Assembly: GCA_964514655.1 (NCBI GenBank)
Contig: CAZEQY010000022.1
Coordinates: forward strand, 1 to 39,122
DNA length: 39,122 nt
From: SZAS-7 sp964514655
Lineage (GTDB): Bacteria > Chlamydiota > Chlamydiia > Chlamydiales > FEN-1388
Direction: 5' to 3'
The notes below the pieces were generated by a model, which saw only the letters and a program-made list of their open reading frames with translations, did no database searches and had not been told where the DNA came from. This document shows, one piece after another, positions 23,003-30,968 of this stretch (the first letter of the stretch is position 1; each line of letters starts with the position of its first letter). Both the position numbers and the translations under genes were made by a program.

Positions 23003-23092
23003 TATTGAAAAAGGCACGTGGCAAAATATGGCAGAAGTATCTATACTTACCCCCTTTTCGTCTCGTGTCTCAGGTATGTAGGAGAGCGAACT

Positions 23093-23458
23093 ATGGCACT
23101 TTCAAAAACAGATGTTCAAAAGTATAAAAAGCGACTAGAAGAGCTAAAAAACCAGATCTCTCATGCGCTCAGTAACTGTACGGCAGAAGTAAAAAAGCCT
23201 GATGAAGCAACGGGGTATTCCCAGCACCAGGCCGATCAAGGAACAGACGACTTTGATCGCCGCATCAGCCTTGAAGTTACAAGCCAAGAATTTCAGGTGC
23301 TCAGGCTTATCGAGCGCGCTTTAGAAAAAATTACCGAAGGCACCTATGGTGTTTGCGATATTAGCGGTGAAGAAATTCCAAAGGCTCGCCTAGAAGCTAT
23401 GCCTTATGCAAACACCACTGTAAAAGCGCAAGAAAAGCTGGAGCGGGGACTGATCTAG
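23093..23458 (+). CDS. dksA: DksA/TraR-family RNA polymerase regulator with degenerate zinc finger
   Basis: A 121-residue coiled-coil protein. Helices around DQGTDDFDRRISLE and VLRLIERALEKI precede the family's C-terminal finger TEGTYGVCDISGEEIPKARL, then EAMPYANTT. DksA enters the secondary channel of RNA polymerase and modulates initiation, often together with ppGpp. In the usual finger four cysteines bind zinc (CxxC...CxxC). Here only the first (C88) remains; Ser, Thr and Ala stand where the others should be. The ATG at 23093 has AGGAG about eight bases upstream. An in-frame GTG at 23018 would add 25 residues and is less likely. Its stop shares a base with the lspA start, the order I recall from Chlamydia. 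Confidence 0.85.
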   Translation: MALSKTDVQKYKKRLEELKNQISHALSNCTAEVKKPDEATGYSQHQADQGTDDFDRRISLEVTSQEFQVLRLIERALEKITEGTYGVCDISGEEIPKARLEAMPYANTTVKAQEKLERGLI

Positions 23459-23949
23459 TGGAACTTTTTCGTTCCAGATGCGCATGCTACATTTTGGCAT
23501 TTATCATTATTGTTATTGATGCCTGCACAAAAGCGTATATAGCAACTCTTGCTGATAGCGTGCCTTCTCGGTTGCCTGTCACGGTCTTCTCTGATTTTTT
23601 CGGCATCCAGATGCAGATCACCCATGCGATAAATATGGGTGCTGCCTGGGGCGTTTTAGCTGACTTTCCAAATGCACTTGTCGTTGTGCGCCTCTTGTTA
23701 ATAGGGGCGCTTGTTGTCTATTTTGCAGGAGTTAATAAGCGACAAGAGTGGAATATACCTCTTACGCTTATTATCAGCGGCGCTATTGGCAATGTTATCG
23801 ACTACTTTCATTATGGGTATGTTATCGATATGTTCCAGTTTTGCTTTTGGGGGTTTGAATACCCAGTCTTTAATGTTGCAGACTCATGCATCTTTATAGG
23901 ATCAATCTGGATTTTGCTTTCTGCTACCATGGAAAAATCGCCCACATGA
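23458..23949 (+). CDS. lspA: lipoprotein signal peptidase (signal peptidase II)
   Basis: A 163-residue inner-membrane aspartic protease that removes the signal peptide from prolipoproteins after lipidation. It has four hydrophobic helices. The family signatures are THAINMGAAWG (about 55-65), the first catalytic aspartate in ISGAIGNVIDYFHYGYVIDM (about 105-124) and the second in VFNVADSCIFIGS. The start is GTG at 23458, sharing its G with the dksA stop (TAGTG), so translation is probably coupled. Its own stop overlaps the next ATG (ATGA). It implies that the organism makes lipoproteins through the usual Lgt-Lsp pathway, although the other enzymes are not in this window. Confidence 0.95.
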   Translation: MELFRSRCACYILAFIIIVIDACTKAYIATLADSVPSRLPVTVFSDFFGIQMQITHAINMGAAWGVLADFPNALVVVRLLLIGALVVYFAGVNKRQEWNIPLTLIISGAIGNVIDYFHYGYVIDMFQFCFWGFEYPVFNVADSCIFIGSIWILLSATMEKSPT

Positions 23950-24650
23950 CAACTATCGTGCATATTCTGCCAAAAGAGGCGCCTTCCTATTTAGCCTCAA
24001 AGTGGATTCACTTTGACATGCTTGTAGATCATGAGGAATTTCAAAGCCTTTTAGAAAGCTTTAAAGAGCCCCTTTATATCTTTTCAACCCTTGGCGTTGC
24101 AAATTCCGGCAAACACCTTATTGAAAAAAGTGCCCTTATAGATGCCTATAAACGATATGTTGAGACTCTACAAGAAGGCAGGGTTCCACAAGATGCGGAT
24201 TTTCGCTTTTTCTTTACAGCATGCTTTACAAAGACTTTAAGCGCTGTACGCGCCATAACCTTGGGTAACGATAAAGAGATAATAATCCCGTATGAGCCTG
24301 TGCTTCAGATGCAGATACATCGCTTTACTTATACAAAAAATGATGCTAAGTTTCACTCCATGTCGTTAGGAGAAAAAAGTATTTCTTGGGGCGTGCGTCT
24401 TTCATATCCGCAGCTTTTTCAGTATCCTGATACAAGAAAGGTAGAAGATGCACTTGATGAAGAGCGCTTTATAAATGCAACACTCTATTCTGCAATACGG
24501 CCGTGGCTTCGCCTTCATAGCCTGCCTACGCCATTTTTAGTAGATGGCAAACGTGTTAATGACCCCATGCGTATTGGCAAAAAATGCTTATCCTGGATTC
24601 ATAATCATAGTGAGCTTGCATCTAGAGGTCTTGCTATTTATGGACATTGA
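23946..24650 (+). CDS. conserved-looking hypothetical protein downstream of lspA
   Basis: A 234-residue soluble protein that I cannot assign. It begins MTTIVHILPKEAPSYLASKW and has no signal peptide or membrane helix. The middle holds two strand-rich stretches (YEPVLQMQIHRFTYTKND, SISWGVRLSYPQLFQYP) and a C-terminal helical part with Trp/Arg/His (YSAIRPWLRLHSLP). The ATG at 23946 overlaps the lspA stop by ATGA, so it is translated from the same message. It overlaps the following pncC start by 11 bases. Its place between lspA and pncC suggests a housekeeping rather than an accessory role. Confidence 0.7.
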   Translation: MTTIVHILPKEAPSYLASKWIHFDMLVDHEEFQSLLESFKEPLYIFSTLGVANSGKHLIEKSALIDAYKRYVETLQEGRVPQDADFRFFFTACFTKTLSAVRAITLGNDKEIIIPYEPVLQMQIHRFTYTKNDAKFHSMSLGEKSISWGVRLSYPQLFQYPDTRKVEDALDEERFINATLYSAIRPWLRLHSLPTPFLVDGKRVNDPMRIGKKCLSWIHNHSELASRGLAIYGH

Positions 24651-25104
24651 AGCCCTTCATCTTGCCCTCATAGAACAAAAAATCACTTTAGCTATAGCTG
24701 AGTCGTGTACTGGTGGGGCGCTTTCTAGTGCCTTTGTTAAAAACGCAGGCGCTTCTAGCTACTTTCAGGGCGCTATTGTTGCCTATGCCACTTGCGTGAA
24801 AGAAAAGTTGCTTAAAATAGATCCGGCATTGATTACTACGTTTGGCGTAGTGTCTGAAGAAGTATCGCGGCAAATGGCGCTACATGTAGCTCAAGAATTA
24901 TCTGCAGATCTTGGTTTAGGTGTTACAGGTAATTTAGGGCCAACTGGTGAGCCAATAGGTGTAGTATGTGCAAGTATAGCCTATAAGGGAAATGTGGTTC
25001 TTTCGTGGACTATGCATTTTACAGGATCTCGCCTGCATATTCTAGAGCGAGCCGTTCAGGAAATACTTTCTAAAACCTATCTATTTGTTAACGAAAAATC
25101 CTGA
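24640..25104 (+). CDS. pncC: CinA C-terminal-domain protein (nicotinamide-nucleotide amidase, PncC-type)
   Basis: A 154-residue stand-alone CinA-C domain. The family signature AESCTGGALSSAFVKNAGAS is followed by YFQGAIVAYATCVKEKLLKI and GVVSEEVSRQMALHV, then LGVTGNLGPTGEPIGVV. The enzyme deamidates nicotinamide mononucleotide to nicotinic acid mononucleotide and so recycles pyridine nucleotides. The usual GIAGPGG segment reads GNLGPTG here, a small change near the active site. The frame is open from 24544, but the ATG at 24640 has GAGG 11 bases upstream and an 11-base overlap with the previous gene, the spacing expected in this packed operon. Confidence 0.88.
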   Translation: MDIEALHLALIEQKITLAIAESCTGGALSSAFVKNAGASSYFQGAIVAYATCVKEKLLKIDPALITTFGVVSEEVSRQMALHVAQELSADLGLGVTGNLGPTGEPIGVVCASIAYKGNVVLSWTMHFTGSRLHILERAVQEILSKTYLFVNEKS

Positions 25105-25141
25105 TTCGGGTACAAACAGGAAAAATTGGAGTGATACTTAG

Positions 25142-26356
25142 ATGGCCGGTACTGTCGTTTCTTTAGTGTTTGCGGGTTTATTTGCAATTTCTGGCCTTAG
25201 CGCCCCCTATGGCAGTCCCTTATTTGTGGTGGTAGGGCTCCTTTTGCTGTTTATGGCCTTTATGGCAAAATCCTTGGTGTGGCGAAATGTCATTCGCATG
25301 CAGACGCGCGTTTTGGGCTGTGCGCAAGAGCTTTATATAAAAGATCGGCTTCTTACAGCCTCTTTAGTCTATTTATTTGTATTTTTACTGGGATCGTTTT
25401 TTCTTTCAGCAGGTGCTACAACGGGATTTTATTTGTGGATCGTTGGCTTTGGCGTTGGCTTTGATGTCTTGCGCTTTTACTACAATAGGTCCTTTAGCTA
25501 TACATACATTCCCTTTTTAGTGAAAAGGCTCTCTAGAAACCTGCAAAAGGCCGTAAAAGATAATGAAGAGGCAAAAGCTTTTGAATATCTTGAAGTGATG
25601 ATAGATGCCTGTGCAAAGGCTACACATAAACGCCAGATTCGCTTTTCATCAGCATCGCTAAATGCTGTTCAGACCCTTATTGAGACCTATGTGCAAGAAG
25701 CATCGCAAATAGGTGTTATGCAAAGGCCGGATCGAGAGGGGCTCACATTTTTAGATAAGGTAAATTCGCTTTGCATTTTTGTATCTGAGCGCCTTTTGTG
25801 GGTGTTTGAAGAGGCAATAAAAGAAAATGCCGAGCCGATTTGCGAAAATATCATTTCTGAATTTGGCAAGATGAGTGTATTTTTTGCGCGCCATAGCGCA
25901 CTTGTTGCCGGTATTCCACTATCGTTTTTGGCAAAGTGTGCAGAGAGTGCTGTAGAGCAAAATAACAATACCCTCCTTACGCGCATTGCTCTTACACTAA
26001 GTGAAACAACAAAGCTACTACTTGCCTACTCTAAAGAGCGCAATGAGTCCTTTAGAGACCTTATCATCATGGCAATTGCTACTCTTGAGCATATTGTTAA
26101 GCTGATCTTTAAGCAGGCAAGAGAGATAAATGTTGTCTTATTGATGCAGCCTTTTGCTGAAATTGGCGAATTTATCGGTCGCGACGATATGAAAAACTTT
26201 CCTGACCGCGACGAAGTAGTGAGAGAAATTAGGCGCATTCTCACCGAATTTCAAGCCCTACAGGTTGTCACCAAAAACATCGAAACAATGGGGCCGGCTT
26301 TGCGTGAAGATTCGACTTCATCCTATCAAGAGGATCTTCCCTACACAAAATCGTAA
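25142..26356 (+). CDS. integral membrane protein of unknown function
   Basis: A 404-residue protein I do not recognise. The N-terminal 120 residues hold four hydrophobic helices in two pairs (about 4-22 and 25-41, then about 75-95 and 97-115). The other 280 residues are a mostly helical soluble domain (AFEYLEVMIDACAKATHKRQ, SETTKLLLAYSKERNE) with no catalytic motif. It could be a scaffold or a sensor. GGAG (25128-25131) lies 10 bases before the ATG. It lies 37 bases after pncC and may be the last gene of that operon. Its stop is two bases from the stop of the convergent outer-membrane-like gene, with no terminator between them. Confidence 0.65.
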   Translation: MAGTVVSLVFAGLFAISGLSAPYGSPLFVVVGLLLLFMAFMAKSLVWRNVIRMQTRVLGCAQELYIKDRLLTASLVYLFVFLLGSFFLSAGATTGFYLWIVGFGVGFDVLRFYYNRSFSYTYIPFLVKRLSRNLQKAVKDNEEAKAFEYLEVMIDACAKATHKRQIRFSSASLNAVQTLIETYVQEASQIGVMQRPDREGLTFLDKVNSLCIFVSERLLWVFEEAIKENAEPICENIISEFGKMSVFFARHSALVAGIPLSFLAKCAESAVEQNNNTLLTRIALTLSETTKLLLAYSKERNESFRDLIIMAIATLEHIVKLIFKQAREINVVLLMQPFAEIGEFIGRDDMKNFPDRDEVVREIRRILTEFQALQVVTKNIETMGPALREDSTSSYQEDLPYTKS

Positions 26357-26358
26357 TC

Positions 26359-27060
26359 TCATACATCCACCCCAAGCTGAATGGACCATTTCCAGCGGCC
26401 ATTGGTGTGGGTGTCGGTAAACCAGACGGGGCCGGTTTCGAGGTTTATTGTAGGTGTAAAGTAGTAAGTGAGGGCAAAGCCGCCGCCGCCCAGGACGTTT
26501 TTGTTTGAAGAAAAGTCCGCGTTAAAGATCCACTTGTAGTACTCATTAACTTTCTGAAAGGGCTTTTGGTAGGCTACCATCCAGCCGGAGCGGTGTTTGC
26601 CAAGGGCGCGTTTTCCTGTATAGAGCCCGGCATAGAAGGTGCCTAGATTGTTGGGGAGGCTTTTGCCGATTACAATATCTGATACGCACTGGTTGGTCTT
26701 ATGGGAGGTTCCCACATTAAAAAGACCGATGCTTAGTGAGGGGGCGCCAGCAAAGAGCTTATCTTCATCAAGAGCTATCTTGCCATTGAAGACAAATGGA
26801 TGCTTTATGCCTGCAAGGTAATCGACACCTCCTTCTGCACTTATTCCCTTGTATGCAAATAACCCTGCCTCTAGGCCTATTTGAGGAGGAAAATGAGAGC
26901 CTCCGTCTATGTTAAAGAAGCCCTGTACATTAAGGTGATAGGTGTTTTGGGGTTGAGTAACTGTTGTGCAGTTTGTCCAAAAGACTTGGGTTGGTGTTGC
27001 AAGAAGCAAATCATAGCATGCGATGCTTATAAAACTAAAAATAATAAATTTAATTTGCAT
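26359..27060 (-). CDS. exported, probable outer-membrane beta-strand protein
   Basis: A 233-residue protein with a signal peptide (MQIKFIIFSFISIACYDLLLA) followed by a series of alternating amphipathic strands with Gly/aromatic turns (YHLNVQGFFNIDGG, IGLEAGLFAYKGISAEGGVD, GGGFALTYYFTPTINLETG). The last strand ends in a hydrophobic residue (KWSIQLGVDV). The pattern is that of a small beta-barrel, and its size suggests 8 to 12 strands. I cannot name a substrate or family. The ATG at 27060 has only GGTG about five bases upstream; an AGAGG lies further back. It is divergent from the nucleotidyltransferase-like operon. Confidence 0.65.
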   Translation of the reverse strand: MQIKFIIFSFISIACYDLLLATPTQVFWTNCTTVTQPQNTYHLNVQGFFNIDGGSHFPPQIGLEAGLFAYKGISAEGGVDYLAGIKHPFVFNGKIALDEDKLFAGAPSLSIGLFNVGTSHKTNQCVSDIVIGKSLPNNLGTFYAGLYTGKRALGKHRSGWMVAYQKPFQKVNEYYKWIFNADFSSNKNVLGGGGFALTYYFTPTINLETGPVWFTDTHTNGRWKWSIQLGVDV

Positions 27061-27137
27061 TTAGCACCATATAGAGCCTCTTTTTTGCAAAATATTTGGA
27101 AATAGTATTTTTTACAATAGTATCTTCAGTTCCAAAG

Positions 27138-27146
27138 TGTTATAAT
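27138..27146 (+). promoter_or_regulatory. extended -10 promoter of the nucleotidyltransferase-like operon
   Basis: TG-T-TATAAT at 27138-27146: a perfect -10 with the TGN extension and no recognisable -35, about 30 bases before the ATG at 27176. Confidence 0.7.
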
Positions 27147-27175
27147 TAGCTAACCGAGTTAATGGAGCGACTGCC

Positions 27176-29026
27176 ATGCAAGTAGGACCTCTTGATGTAA
27201 CCAGCCTTTTATCCGCGTTTGATTCTTTACAGATTTCAGATAGGGATTCAACGGAGCAAGTTCGCGAATTTCAGGAAAACCATGCCCGCGAAATTTCTCT
27301 TCTTACACAGGCTACCTGGAAAGAGCTTAAACAGGAAAAAGGCCCAGAGCTTGAGCGCTTTCGTACTGTAGCAAATGCCTTTATCAACAGGCTTACTTGT
27401 GAGTATGCAAAAGAATTAAAGCTCGATGCGGCAACATTTTCTGACTGTGGTACTGTCGGCTATGACTCTGACGTGGATTTTACTGTTCAAATTGCTAGCA
27501 AGAATATTGAACATGCCGTGCTCTATAAGAAGTTGCGAGATCGCATTCATACCATTGTACTAGGCGGAAGTTCAGGTAGGCAGCTTGATACTGAAACATA
27601 TATTCCCCATCCTGCTGAATTTAATATTGGTGCTCACCTGCAATCTGAAGAGGCAAAAGGCTACTTTCAGACTGCTGAAAAGCTAAGCGTGCTTTTGCAG
27701 CGTGTTGTAAGTTTGAAAGACTTTCCTAATACATACAACAAAAGTGTAGAGCGCGATCTTAATGGTATTGAAGACCCTGTCGAAAAAGAGGCTATGAGGG
27801 CGCTTATAGCGCATGCTGAAGAGCTTGTTTGCTTAAGCCCTATGCTTGATAGTGTTCAGCTAGGAAAGAGGGCGTCTGAAATTCAGAGACGAATTGCTCA
27901 TGCATATCAAAACATGCAGTTTGCAGATATAGATCAGCGCCTTGAAATAGAAAAAGAGCTCGATCGTCTGCATCTAGAGCTTCAATCGTCTCTTATACTG
28001 CTTGCCATGTTACAAAATGAAGGAACAATTTCTTCTAGCGAGGGAATGGTAACGATATTGAAAATGGGCGGACAGCTTGATTTACGGGCAAAAAAGAAGC
28101 GGGCAAATTCTTTTGGAGCTGTACTTGATGCCAATATGGAGACGCATAAAGCGCTTGCAAAACAAGATCCTCGCTACGGCCGAAAGGTGAGCGATCCTTT
28201 AGCGGGCAGTGCAAGAAGATCGCGAGAGCTACTCACAACCTATCTTCGAAATGATTTTTCTACAATGTTTATGCCGCCCTTTGAAAGTGCAACAGCTCTT
28301 ACCTTTTTTACAGCATCTCAAGAAGAAGAGGCTCAAGTAGAGCATATCATAGAACAAGGCTTTTTCGAGGGCAAGAAGCCTCAAGAAGTTGTCGTGAATG
28401 CTGCTAAGTACTTGCTTCGTGTCACGCAAAACCTACGTCGAGGGCTTAGTGAGATTGCTCCTAAGGATCCGCTTGCTCTACAGGTAAAGGTGCTGCATGA
28501 AAAATGCGAACATCTTGAAAAATGTAAACGCCAAGCAACATTAAGCACAATTGGAGCAAAAGAGCTATTAACGGAACGTATTTTTAAGAGAGCGGGCCAT
28601 CAAGGAGCTTATGACGCCCATAAAATTGAGCTAGATATACACAATCTATTGAGTCCTTTTGACTATGGCCGCATATACCAGAAAGACCCTCCTCCACAAA
28701 GCGTGCATATGGACCATTTAGAGCGTGGCCTTCTTGGAATGAAAAACCTTAACTATCGCGAGGTGCCTCCCAAGATTCAAACCATTTTTCAGGCTCATGC
28801 AGGCTTTGATCGCCTTAAAGATCCAAAGATCCAGGAGCTACATAATAGATCACAAGAGATAACGGTGAGAAAGCTTGGCTTGACTCAAGAGCCTGCTGTT
28901 AGAGCGTTTGTGGCAGAAATTCTTGATGTTGGCCAAAAGGTGCGTAACCTTGCAAGAAGGTTCGGGGTTATTCCTATTTCTACACCATCTATGGTCGAGT
29001 TTATACGTAAAGGAGTAAAAATATAA
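27176..29026 (+). CDS. large protein with a polymerase-beta-type nucleotidyltransferase signature, candidate effector
   Basis: A 616-residue protein. Near residue 90 it shows CGTVGYDSDVDFTVQI, which fits the nucleotidyltransferase motif in which a helix-turn precedes D-x-D (D99 and D101). The third carboxylate may be D138 or E140 in SGRQLDTETYIPH. This fold transfers NMP groups to proteins, tRNA or drugs. The remaining 450 residues are helical and charged and match nothing I know. There is no signal peptide or membrane segment, so if it is exported the route would be type III or IV secretion. GGAG lies about nine bases before the ATG, and an extended -10 precedes it. The stop overlaps the next start (TAATG), giving a two-gene operon. 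The fold call rests on one motif and is tentative. Confidence 0.6.
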   Translation: MQVGPLDVTSLLSAFDSLQISDRDSTEQVREFQENHAREISLLTQATWKELKQEKGPELERFRTVANAFINRLTCEYAKELKLDAATFSDCGTVGYDSDVDFTVQIASKNIEHAVLYKKLRDRIHTIVLGGSSGRQLDTETYIPHPAEFNIGAHLQSEEAKGYFQTAEKLSVLLQRVVSLKDFPNTYNKSVERDLNGIEDPVEKEAMRALIAHAEELVCLSPMLDSVQLGKRASEIQRRIAHAYQNMQFADIDQRLEIEKELDRLHLELQSSLILLAMLQNEGTISSSEGMVTILKMGGQLDLRAKKKRANSFGAVLDANMETHKALAKQDPRYGRKVSDPLAGSARRSRELLTTYLRNDFSTMFMPPFESATALTFFTASQEEEAQVEHIIEQGFFEGKKPQEVVVNAAKYLLRVTQNLRRGLSEIAPKDPLALQVKVLHEKCEHLEKCKRQATLSTIGAKELLTERIFKRAGHQGAYDAHKIELDIHNLLSPFDYGRIYQKDPPPQSVHMDHLERGLLGMKNLNYREVPPKIQTIFQAHAGFDRLKDPKIQELHNRSQEITVRKLGLTQEPAVRAFVAEILDVGQKVRNLARRFGVIPISTPSMVEFIRKGVKI

Positions 29027-30060
29027 TGACAGTATCAGGTGTTTATCATACATGCACAATCCAAGAAGAGCTAAAAGAAGATCAGCCCATAGCTTCAAGA
29101 TGCCTTGATAAGCTTCTTGCCTGCTTAGAAGGTGAGGGCATATATCCGCCTAGCACGATCGGGCAGTGTCTTCGTCGTAATGGACATAGCGATGAATGTG
29201 TAGAGGACTTAACAAGTGAGCAACAAGCGGCTTATATCCAAAAGACTCAAAAAAGCTTTTTGCAAACGATATTTGCAAAAAAGTGGACAAAACCATTTGT
29301 GGGCAGCTTTCTTTCATCATTAGCGGTGGATCGACGTGTGATATGTCCTTTTCTTTTGCAGATTCCTGAGAAAAAACGAAAGGGTACAAAAGATGATTAT
29401 GCAAATGATGAGTTACTCTTTCATGTATGCGCCACTACAGACAATAAAAAGTTTATAGGTGAATGCGTCGATAAGGTATTGAGCTCGCAAGATCCGCAGC
29501 TTATTGTGTCTGCATGTAAAATGCTGTTTCGCAAAAGTCCGGAACATTTTATCGAAAGAGTAAAGAAATTTGTTATTACTCCTATAATCAGTACAAAGGA
29601 TAATAAGATTGCAGAGGCGCTAGTTACGCTCTTTACTCGCTTTAAGAAAGTAAAACAAGAATGGAGGTTGCTAGCAGAAATTTTAGGAGAAAATAGGACT
29701 ATTTCTCAGCAATTTCAACAAGAAATCACCTTTTTTTCAAGTCACTCAACGTCTCAAAAAAAACCTGTTGATGTAAGCGATGAATTTTATGGGCAGCTTG
29801 AAGAGCTAGAACGTACAGATGAGCCAGCAATAGTCTGGAATCAAATTCCCGACGAGCTCAAAAAAGAGCATGCCTATACCTATGCCTGCGTACTCACAAG
29901 GGCCCGTTTTCGAAAACAAGACGAAAAGCCATATGCAGAGATCATAAAAACGTTTAAAGAAACCACAATTGCCGACCTTGAAGATTCCCAGAAGGAGGCC
30001 ATCAAGAAGATGCTCGATCTTAATCTGCTACTTGACAGAACGTTTGAACTGATGAAATAG
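29026..30060 (+). CDS. helical protein coupled to the nucleotidyltransferase-like gene
   Basis: A 344-residue protein with no family I can name. It is almost wholly alpha-helical, with repeated patterns of paired helices (FIGECVDKVLSSQDPQLIVS, KIAEALVTLFTRFKKVKQ, EEIITFF-like segments) that recall HEAT/ARM-type solenoids. There are no membrane helices. The ATG at 29026 shares its A with the upstream stop (TAATG), and AGGAG (29011-29015) stands 10 bases before it, so it is co-transcribed and probably translationally coupled. Likely roles are a partner, chaperone or inhibitor of the upstream product, or a second effector; the sequence does not decide. Confidence 0.65.
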   Translation: MTVSGVYHTCTIQEELKEDQPIASRCLDKLLACLEGEGIYPPSTIGQCLRRNGHSDECVEDLTSEQQAAYIQKTQKSFLQTIFAKKWTKPFVGSFLSSLAVDRRVICPFLLQIPEKKRKGTKDDYANDELLFHVCATTDNKKFIGECVDKVLSSQDPQLIVSACKMLFRKSPEHFIERVKKFVITPIISTKDNKIAEALVTLFTRFKKVKQEWRLLAEILGENRTISQQFQQEITFFSSHSTSQKKPVDVSDEFYGQLEELERTDEPAIVWNQIPDELKKEHAYTYACVLTRARFRKQDEKPYAEIIKTFKETTIADLEDSQKEAIKKMLDLNLLLDRTFELMK

Positions 30061-30091
30061 CAAGATCGGAAAAGTTTTAATTGTAGGGGAG

Positions 30092-30100
30092 TGGTATAAT
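30092..30100 (+). promoter_or_regulatory. extended -10 promoter of the AraC-monooxygenase operon
   Basis: TG-G-TATAAT at 30092-30100, with a perfect -10 and no clear -35, 25 bases before the ATG at 30126. Confidence 0.68.
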
Positions 30101-30125
30101 TCTTGCTAGTAATTAGGAGAATAGT

Positions 30126-30968
30126 ATGAATTATGCCGCCCATCATATAGGCGCACTTTTACGGGCATTAGTTTATATAGACGAGCATTTAGATGAGCCT
30201 TTGCAGCTTGAAAGGGTGGCAAAGCTTGCTTATATCTCGCCATTTTATTTTCATCGCCTTTTTCATGCCTATGTAGGAAAAACTTTAGCTGAATATGTAA
30301 CAGATTTACGTCTACAAAGAGCTCAAGAGCACCTTTCCTATTCTGACAAGCCAATTACAGAAATTGCACTAGATTTGGGCTATCAGACCCCGTCATCATT
30401 TACAAAGGTATTTAATCAGGTGCTGGGCACATCGCCAAGAGAATACCGCAAAAAGATGCAGCCCCTTTTAGAGCTTATGATTGCTCGCACAAGCCCCACC
30501 AAAGAGCAAAAAGAGATGCTGCGCCCCAAATATGTTACCCGAAGAGAAATGCCCGTTCTCTTTGTGCGCCGCGTGGGGGATTATATCGTTACGCCGCTAG
30601 ATGCGTATAAGGCTCTTACCCAGTTTTTGGAGGAATCGTCCATTAAAAAGGACGATATAGGTAGCTTTTACAGCATGGGCCTTGATGATCCCCAGATTGT
30701 AGAGCGCTCAAAATGCCGCTTTGACATGTGCGTACGTGTACACGTTGATCTCAAGCCAAAAGGAGAGGTTGGGCAAAAAATCCTTCCCGGTGGGCGCTAC
30801 GTGCTTTTTATTCATCGGGGCCACTATAGCAAGATTGAAGATTCTCTTAGAGCTATCTTTCGCTGCTGGTACCCATCAAGCCATCTTGAGCTTGGGGATG
30901 CGCCGCCCATCTGCGAAATGGCAGATGATGCCATAAAATTATATATACCAATAAAAGGTAATAAATGA
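30126..30968 (+). CDS. AraC-family regulator with GyrI-like effector domain
   Basis: A 280-residue transcription regulator. The N-terminal AraC DNA-binding domain has both helix-turn-helix motifs: LERVAKLAYISPFYFHRLFH (about 34-53), then the ITEIALDLGYQTPSSFTKVF and GTSPREYRK pair (about 77-110). The C-terminal 150 residues form a GyrI/SOUL-like small-molecule-binding domain (VRRVGDYIVTPLDAYKAL, RYVLFIHRGHYSKIEDS), as in Rob and other multidrug-sensing regulators. AGGAG lies about seven bases before the ATG. It overlaps the next gene by ATGA, so it very probably regulates the coupled monooxygenase and senses a hydrophobic or cationic compound. Autoregulation is likely but not shown. Confidence 0.9.
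   Translation: MNYAAHHIGALLRALVYIDEHLDEPLQLERVAKLAYISPFYFHRLFHAYVGKTLAEYVTDLRLQRAQEHLSYSDKPITEIALDLGYQTPSSFTKVFNQVLGTSPREYRKKMQPLLELMIARTSPTKEQKEMLRPKYVTRREMPVLFVRRVGDYIVTPLDAYKALTQFLEESSIKKDDIGSFYSMGLDDPQIVERSKCRFDMCVRVHVDLKPKGEVGQKILPGGRYVLFIHRGHYSKIEDSLRAIFRCWYPSSHLELGDAPPICEMADDAIKLYIPIKGNK

Noticed and set aside
23018..23092. N-terminal extension of DksA from a GTG at 23018
   Set aside because: The 25 extra residues do not look like DksA, and the ATG at 23093 has a much better ribosome-binding site. A leader peptide cannot be excluded.
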